Shown here: positions 6,457-7,584 of the stretch, piece after piece
How the letters are laid out: each line of letters opens with the position of its first letter
Position numbering within the stretch: position 1 is the first letter of the stretch
Source: DATLWR01 sp035576205
GTDB lineage: Bacteria; Pseudomonadota; Zetaproteobacteria; Mariprofundales; Mariprofundaceae
Length of the DNA stretch: 7,584 bases
Direction: 5' to 3'
Assembly (NCBI GenBank): GCA_035576205.1
Contig: DATLWR010000005.1
Location: 1-7,584 of the forward strand
Notes under the pieces: generated by a model
Seen by the model: the letters and a program-made list of their open reading frames with translations, nothing else
Told to the model about the DNA's origin: nothing
The model's database searches: none
Made by a program: the position numbers and the translations under genes

Positions 6457-6490
6457 GAATGTCGGCTTATGGCCGTTTCCAGCCATTCGC
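6457..6490 (+). repeat. 34-base dispersed repeat, right copy, within a 49-base imperfect palindrome
   Basis: It matches the reverse complement of 5713-5746 at 23 of 34 bases. It sits inside a larger symmetry: TGATGTGAA (6451-6459) is the exact reverse complement of TTCACATCA (6491-6499), and inner GAATG (6457-6461) pairs with CATTC (6484-6488). The whole element 6451-6499 could extrude as a hairpin. I do not see the conserved core sites of an integron attC. Confidence 0.5.
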
Positions 6491-6552
6491 TTCACATCAC
6501 CATCCGTCGATTTATAAATGCATGGGAGACGCTAATTTTTCCTTATGTTTAC

Positions 6553-6581
6553 TTGCTTTCAGGCGCCAAATGGTCTATATA
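6553..6581 (+). promoter_or_regulatory. Sigma70-like promoter of hsp20
   Basis: TTGCTT (6553-6558) and TATATA (6576-6581) are separated by exactly 17 bases, placing the transcription start near 6588 and giving a leader of about 88 bases. I see no good sigma32 promoter and no CIRCE repeat, so any heat control may act on the mRNA. Confidence 0.55.
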
Positions 6582-6639
6582 AACAACTGCCCACGAACGA
6601 ATGTAGTGGATGAATTTCGGGGGCATGGAACCAGAGGTC

Positions 6640-6672
6640 ATGGCGTCCATAGCTTCCGGAAATAGGAGGTAG
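6640..6672 (+). CDS. Possible 10-codon leader ORF before hsp20
   Basis: ATG at 6640 opens a frame MASIASGNRR that ends at TAG 6670-6672, inside the ribosome binding region and 3 bases before the hsp20 ATG, in the same frame. An AGAGG-like site precedes it, and the 10 bases AGGTCATGGC around its start (6635-6644) recur exactly around the hsp20 start (6671-6680). It may be an upstream ORF coupling translation to hsp20, or a chance by-product of a small duplication. Confidence 0.25.
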   Translation: MASIASGNRR

Positions 6673-6679
6673 GTCATGG
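6647..6679 (+). promoter_or_regulatory. Possible RNA-thermometer hairpin over the hsp20 ribosome binding site and start
   Basis: In the mRNA, CUUCC (6653-6657) can pair with GGAGG (6665-6669) with one U-G wobble and a 7-base loop. CCAU (6647-6650) can then pair with AUGG (6676-6679), which includes the start codon. A short, wobble-containing helix over the Shine-Dalgarno is the design of known thermosensors ahead of small heat shock genes (ROSE and fourU types). This leader does not match their exact consensus, and the fold has not been computed. Confidence 0.35.
6664..6670 (+). promoter_or_regulatory. Strong ribosome binding site of hsp20
   Basis: AGGAGGT is a full-length Shine-Dalgarno ending 5 bases before ATG 6676. 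It fixes the start and rules out the internal methionine at residue 31. Confidence 0.85.
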
Positions 6680-7209
6680 CAAGAACAGCAACGAAAAAAG
6701 ACAAAGTCGTTCACATCTCCCGTGGCCACACTGCTGAAAGCGCAACGCCTGCAGGAACCGAATCGATGCTGCGCCCCTTCGAAGAGATGGAGCGCATGTT
6801 CGGCGAGTTCCTGCCTCGCGGCCTGATGCATCCGTCGCGCTGGGAGCTGCCGATGATGGGCGAATGGCTGGCCCAGATGGAGCGCAGGGTTCTGCCTCGC
6901 GTCGATATCATCGAACGTGATGCCGAGCTTGTGCTGAAAGCCCAGCTGCCGGGCGTCGAGAAGAAGGACCTGAACATCTCGATGACCGACACCATGGTCA
7001 CCATCGAAGGCACGACCAGCCATGAGAGCACGACTGAAAGAGGCGACTACTATCGCCGCGAGTGCTCGCACGGCTCCTTCTCGCGCAGCATCACCCTGCC
7101 GTGCGGCGTGGACAGCGCCAAAGCCAAGGCCAGCTTCAACAACGGCATCCTCGAGATGACCCTGCCGAAACTGGTCAGGACGACGCGCCGTTCCGTCCAC
7201 ATCGCCTGA
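6676..7209 (+). CDS. hsp20: Small heat shock protein, Hsp20/alpha-crystallin family
   Basis: This is a cytoplasmic ATP-independent chaperone that binds unfolding proteins and holds them for DnaK/ClpB refolding. The product has 177 residues. A variable N-terminal arm (1-72) is rich in Met, Arg and aromatic residues, with FEEMERMFGEFL at 35-46. The alpha-crystallin domain runs from about PRVDIIERDAELVLKAQLPG (74-93) to GILEMTLPK (157-165), the latter fitting the GxLxxxxPK signature. GSFSRSITLPCGVD (133-146) is the usual strand before the last part of the domain. The C-terminal VHI (174-176) fits the (I/V)-x-(I/V) anchor used in oligomer assembly. The gene appears to be a single transcription unit, with its own promoter and terminator. 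G+C returns to the level of the genome, unlike the HAD gene just upstream. Confidence 0.95.
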   Translation: MARTATKKDKVVHISRGHTAESATPAGTESMLRPFEEMERMFGEFLPRGLMHPSRWELPMMGEWLAQMERRVLPRVDIIERDAELVLKAQLPGVEKKDLNISMTDTMVTIEGTTSHESTTERGDYYRRECSHGSFSRSITLPCGVDSAKAKASFNNGILEMTLPKLVRTTRRSVHIA

Positions 7210-7297
7210 GCAGGCAGGCTGACGGAGAGATGACAAAAAGCAGCCGGCGACGGCCGGCGGAATGATTCCCCGACTTGGGGAAACGTCGATCAACAAC
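7210..7297 (+). other. hsp20 3' untranslated region with two extra hairpins
   Basis: GCCGGC-GACG-GCCGGC (7243-7258) and TTCCCC-GACTT-GGGGAA (7266-7282) are two perfect stems between the hsp20 stop and the terminator. Neither has a U-run. They may protect the mRNA 3' end. Confidence 0.45.
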
Positions 7298-7324
7298 AAA
7301 CGGGCCCATTCGGGCCCGTTTTGT
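7298..7324 (+). terminator. Rho-independent terminator of hsp20
   Basis: AAACGGGCCC (7298-7307) pairs perfectly with GGGCCCGTTT (7312-7321) around a 4-base ATTC loop, and the right arm runs into TTTTGT. With the A-run on the left it could also stop transcription from the other strand. Confidence 0.9.
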
Positions 7325-7389
7325 ATTCCAGCGGATGCGGCTTACTTCACGTGCATGGTAATAAGCGTCCTAAAAAATGCGGCGGGGTT

Positions 7390-7421
7390 TTGGCAACCGC
7401 CCCTGTTGGCAACCACCCGAG
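7390..7421 (+). repeat. Two tandem 16-base repeats upstream of the last gene
   Basis: TTGGCAACCGCCCCTG (7390-7405) is followed directly by TTGGCAACCACCCGAG (7406-7421), 13 of 16 bases alike. The second TTGGCA (7406-7411) could be a -35 box, with TAGGGT (7428-7433) 16 bases later as a weak -10. The duplication may be an activator site; this is inference. Confidence 0.35.
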
Positions 7422-7472
7422 ACGCGCTAGGGTTATCCATACGCATCTGGCCGGCCAGAATCCGCATCCCCC

Positions 7473-7584
7473 ATGGAGTCGAACTTGTACGAACCCGAAC
7501 GCTTCCAAAGCCCCGAATACCTGTCTGTCCTCGACCCTGCTGCCGGCGGCCAGGCGACATTCCCGGCCGCCGCCATCGCCGAAC
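7473..7584 (+). CDS. Start of an unrecognised gene, cut by the right window edge
   Basis: An open frame runs from ATG 7473 to the end of the window. Its first residues are MESNLYEPERFQSPEYLS, followed by an Ala/Gly/Pro-rich stretch (VLDPAAGGQATFPAAAIAE). Third codon positions are rich in C and G, as in the conserved genes nearby, which favours a real gene. The ATG has no Shine-Dalgarno, but GGAG at 7475-7478 lies 6 bases before an in-frame TTG at 7485. The true start may therefore be that TTG (MYEPERFQSPEY...), exactly as in cysM. I do not recognise the family from 37 residues. Confidence 0.5.
   Translation, partial: MESNLYEPERFQSPEYLSVLDPAAGGQATFPAAAIAE

Larger units (their letters stand above)
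6370..6675 (+). other. Intergenic region between the HAD gene and hsp20 (306 bases)
   Basis: No credible gene is seen. In order it holds a 6-bp hairpin (6402-6419), the right copy of the 34-base repeat inside a longer imperfect hairpin (6451-6499), an AT-rich stretch with a sigma70-like promoter (6553-6581), and the structured leader of hsp20 (about 6588-6675). Two short open frames here (6335-6517 and 6459-6665) have no codon bias or recognisable product and run through the repeat. Confidence 0.6.

Noticed and set aside
6335..6665. Two short plus-strand open frames (60 and 68 codons) between the HAD gene and hsp20
   Set aside because: They run through the dispersed repeat and the promoter region, lack ribosome binding sites and show no protein-like composition.
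7342..7560. 72-codon minus-strand open frame at the right edge
   Set aside because: Rich in Arg and Gly with no family resemblance. It overlaps the plus-strand gene start, which has better codon use and a ribosome binding site.
1..7584. CRISPR array, tRNA, rRNA, insertion sequence or phage genes
   Set aside because: No regularly spaced direct repeats, cloverleaf-like RNA, transposase or phage structural motifs were found on either strand.

Overview
The window looks like a chromosomal stretch of a GC-rich proteobacterium, most plausibly a betaproteobacterium of the Rhodocyclales type. That assignment is inferred from the base composition, codon use and mix of housekeeping genes; no rRNA or marker gene is present to fix it. 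Most genes are strongly GC-rich (one sampled 60-base line of cysM is 67% G+C). One gene near position 6000 is clearly different (sampled lines are 40% and 48%).

Layout. On the minus strand, a YajR-type MFS transporter (TTG start at 1740) is followed after 13 bases by the first 121 codons of a cofactor-independent phosphoglycerate mutase (gpmI), cut by the left edge of the window. A 154-base divergent intergenic region with nested inverted repeats separates this pair from a plus-strand pair: a cation:proton antiporter carrying C-terminal TrkA-N and RCK_C regulatory domains, overlapping by GTGA the glutamyl-Q tRNA(Asp) synthetase gene (gluQ). After a short AT-rich gap comes a cysM-like cysteine synthase, started by TTG behind a good GGAG ribosome binding site.

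From about 5672 to 6675 the character changes. A low-GC gene for a small HAD-superfamily protein, of the type related to the HAD domain of 'Swiss Army Knife' RNA repair proteins, sits between two inverted, degenerate copies of a 34-base repeat. This is the part of the window that looks most like an acquired cassette. It is followed by a small heat shock protein gene (Hsp20/alpha-crystallin). That gene has its own sigma70-like promoter, a leader that can fold over its ribosome binding site and start codon, a 10-codon leader ORF, and a strong intrinsic terminator at 7298-7324. The right edge holds the first codons of an unrecognised plus-strand gene.

Functionally the conserved genes are separate housekeeping units (glycolysis, ion homeostasis, tRNA modification, cysteine synthesis, protein-folding stress) rather than one pathway. 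I see no CRISPR array, rRNA, tRNA, transposase or complete mobile element. The best candidates for something new are the repeat-flanked HAD gene and the structured hsp20 leader.
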